Source: Bacillota bacterium
Lineage (GTDB): Bacteria > Bacillota_A > Clostridia > Clostridiales > Clostridiaceae
NCBI GenBank assembly: GCA_021780795.1
Contig: JAJXYA010000040.1
Span: forward strand, 1-6,202
DNA length: 6,202 nt
Reading direction: 5' to 3'
The notes below the pieces were generated by a model. That model ran no database searches, was not told where the DNA came from, and saw only the letters and a list, made by a program, of their open reading frames with translations. Of this stretch, positions 5,475-6,202 are shown piece by piece. Position numbers and translations under genes: made by a program. Numbering within the stretch: the first letter of the stretch is position 1; the number at the start of each line of letters is the position of its first letter.

Positions 5475-6202
5475 TTATTCGTTAAATGTTTTTCTAACCT
5501 CCTTAAGCATTTTCCTTATTGGAAGATTATATGGACATCTTTCTTCACAGGCGCCACATTCAATACAATCCTTAGCAGTATTCTTCATTGCACCATATCT
5601 TTCCTCAGCCCAAGAAGCTAAGTCATATCTTTCTTTATACCCACTAATTACAAACATTGAAGGGATATCTATTCCCTTGCAGCAAGGTGCACAATAACCA
5701 CATCTTCTACAAAACTCATCTCCCAGTTCACTAGCATCCTTTAAGGCTTTTTCTTTTTCCTCAGAAGTTAATGGCACAAACCTGCTACCCACCTCTGAAT
5801 TCTCTTCAACTTCCTTTATAGAGGCCATTCCAGGTATGGCAGTAGTAATAGATTTATTTTCTAAAATAAACTTCATAGCTATGGTGCCATCTGTAAGAGC
5901 TCCACCAGCCATAGGCTTCATTGCAATAACTCCAATATTTAATTCATTAGCCCTTTTAAAGACTTCATAAGCTTGCGTTTCCACTATATTATATGGATAC
6001 ATTATACTCTCAAACTTACCGCTTTCCACTGCAATTTTTAGCATATCTAAGCTGTGAGAAGTTATTCCTATATGCCTAACTTTTCCCGCTACCTTAGCCT
6101 CTTCTAGTGCAGCATATGCGCCATTCTCACTTAATACCTTTTCATAATCCTCCATTGTCCTTACATTATGTAGTTGGTATAAATCAATATAATCAGTCTT
6201 TA
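5475..6202 (-). CDS. Aldo/keto reductase with C-terminal ferredoxin-type cysteine motifs (partial, 5' end outside window)
   Basis: The frame continues upstream of the internal ATG at 6155 to the window edge, so that ATG is not the start; 241 residues are visible. The visible N-terminus KTDYIDLYQLHN is the classic aldo/keto reductase strand with its catalytic-region His. It is followed by GKVRHIGITSHS and by IAMKPMAGGAL of the later barrel strands, then AIPGM near the NADP-binding end. The last 80 residues carry two Cys clusters, CRRCGYCAPCC and CIECGACEERCP, which suggests at least one 4Fe-4S cluster and fits the COG1453-type oxidoreductases (family known from memory). It is a cytoplasmic redox enzyme of unknown substrate. 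About the first third, including the catalytic Asp and Tyr, lies off the window. Its terminator separates it from the following operon and I see no functional link. Confidence 0.95.
   Translation of the reverse strand, partial: KTDYIDLYQLHNVRTMEDYEKVLSENGAYAALEEAKVAGKVRHIGITSHSLDMLKIAVESGKFESIMYPYNIVETQAYEVFKRANELNIGVIAMKPMAGGALTDGTIAMKFILENKSITTAIPGMASIKEVEENSEVGSRFVPLTSEEKEKALKDASELGDEFCRRCGYCAPCCKGIDIPSMFVISGYKERYDLASWAEERYGAMKNTAKDCIECGACEERCPYNLPIRKMLKEVRKTFNE

Overview
The window is AT-rich DNA with strong GGAGG-type ribosome binding sites, short gene spacings and Clostridium-like codon use. It most likely comes from a low-GC Bacillota (clostridial) chromosome. Every gene I can support lies on the minus strand, so transcription runs from high to low coordinates.

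Right edge (5475-6202): the C-terminal part of an aldo/keto reductase with ferredoxin-type cysteine motifs, an ordinary metabolic gene that starts outside the window. A perfect 20-bp stem terminator (5426-5473) follows one base after its stop codon.

Main body (1-5406): a predicted sigma-A-type promoter (5378-5406) just past the terminator begins a compact run of seven genes with gaps of 17, 17, 15, -1, 16 and 1 bases. In transcription order, with letters used throughout, they are: A, a 150-aa single-pass membrane protein; B, a 111-aa single-pass membrane protein; C, a 127-aa protein; D, a 435-aa classical AAA+ ATPase; E, a 153-aa protein with a long amphipathic N-terminus; F, a 302-aa protein; and G, the N-terminal 476 residues of a probable HerA/FtsK-superfamily (DUF87-like) ATPase that leaves the window on the left. 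G is an open reading frame without a stop over the first 1429 bases.

Only D, and with less certainty G, resemble families I recognise. A, B, C, E and F are unrecognised. C and F share a C-terminal domain of about 93 residues that aligns almost without gaps, which ties the small proteins together as parts of one system. Two predicted transmembrane anchors (A, B), one probable membrane-surface helix (E), a protein-remodelling AAA+ ATPase (D) and a HerA-like translocase (G) suggest a membrane-associated NTP-driven machine, such as a DNA or protein translocation or conflict system. That function is inference, not shown by the sequence. I see no transposase, integrase, phage structural gene, CRISPR array, tRNA or rRNA. 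No stretch of more than 300 bases lacks a gene.
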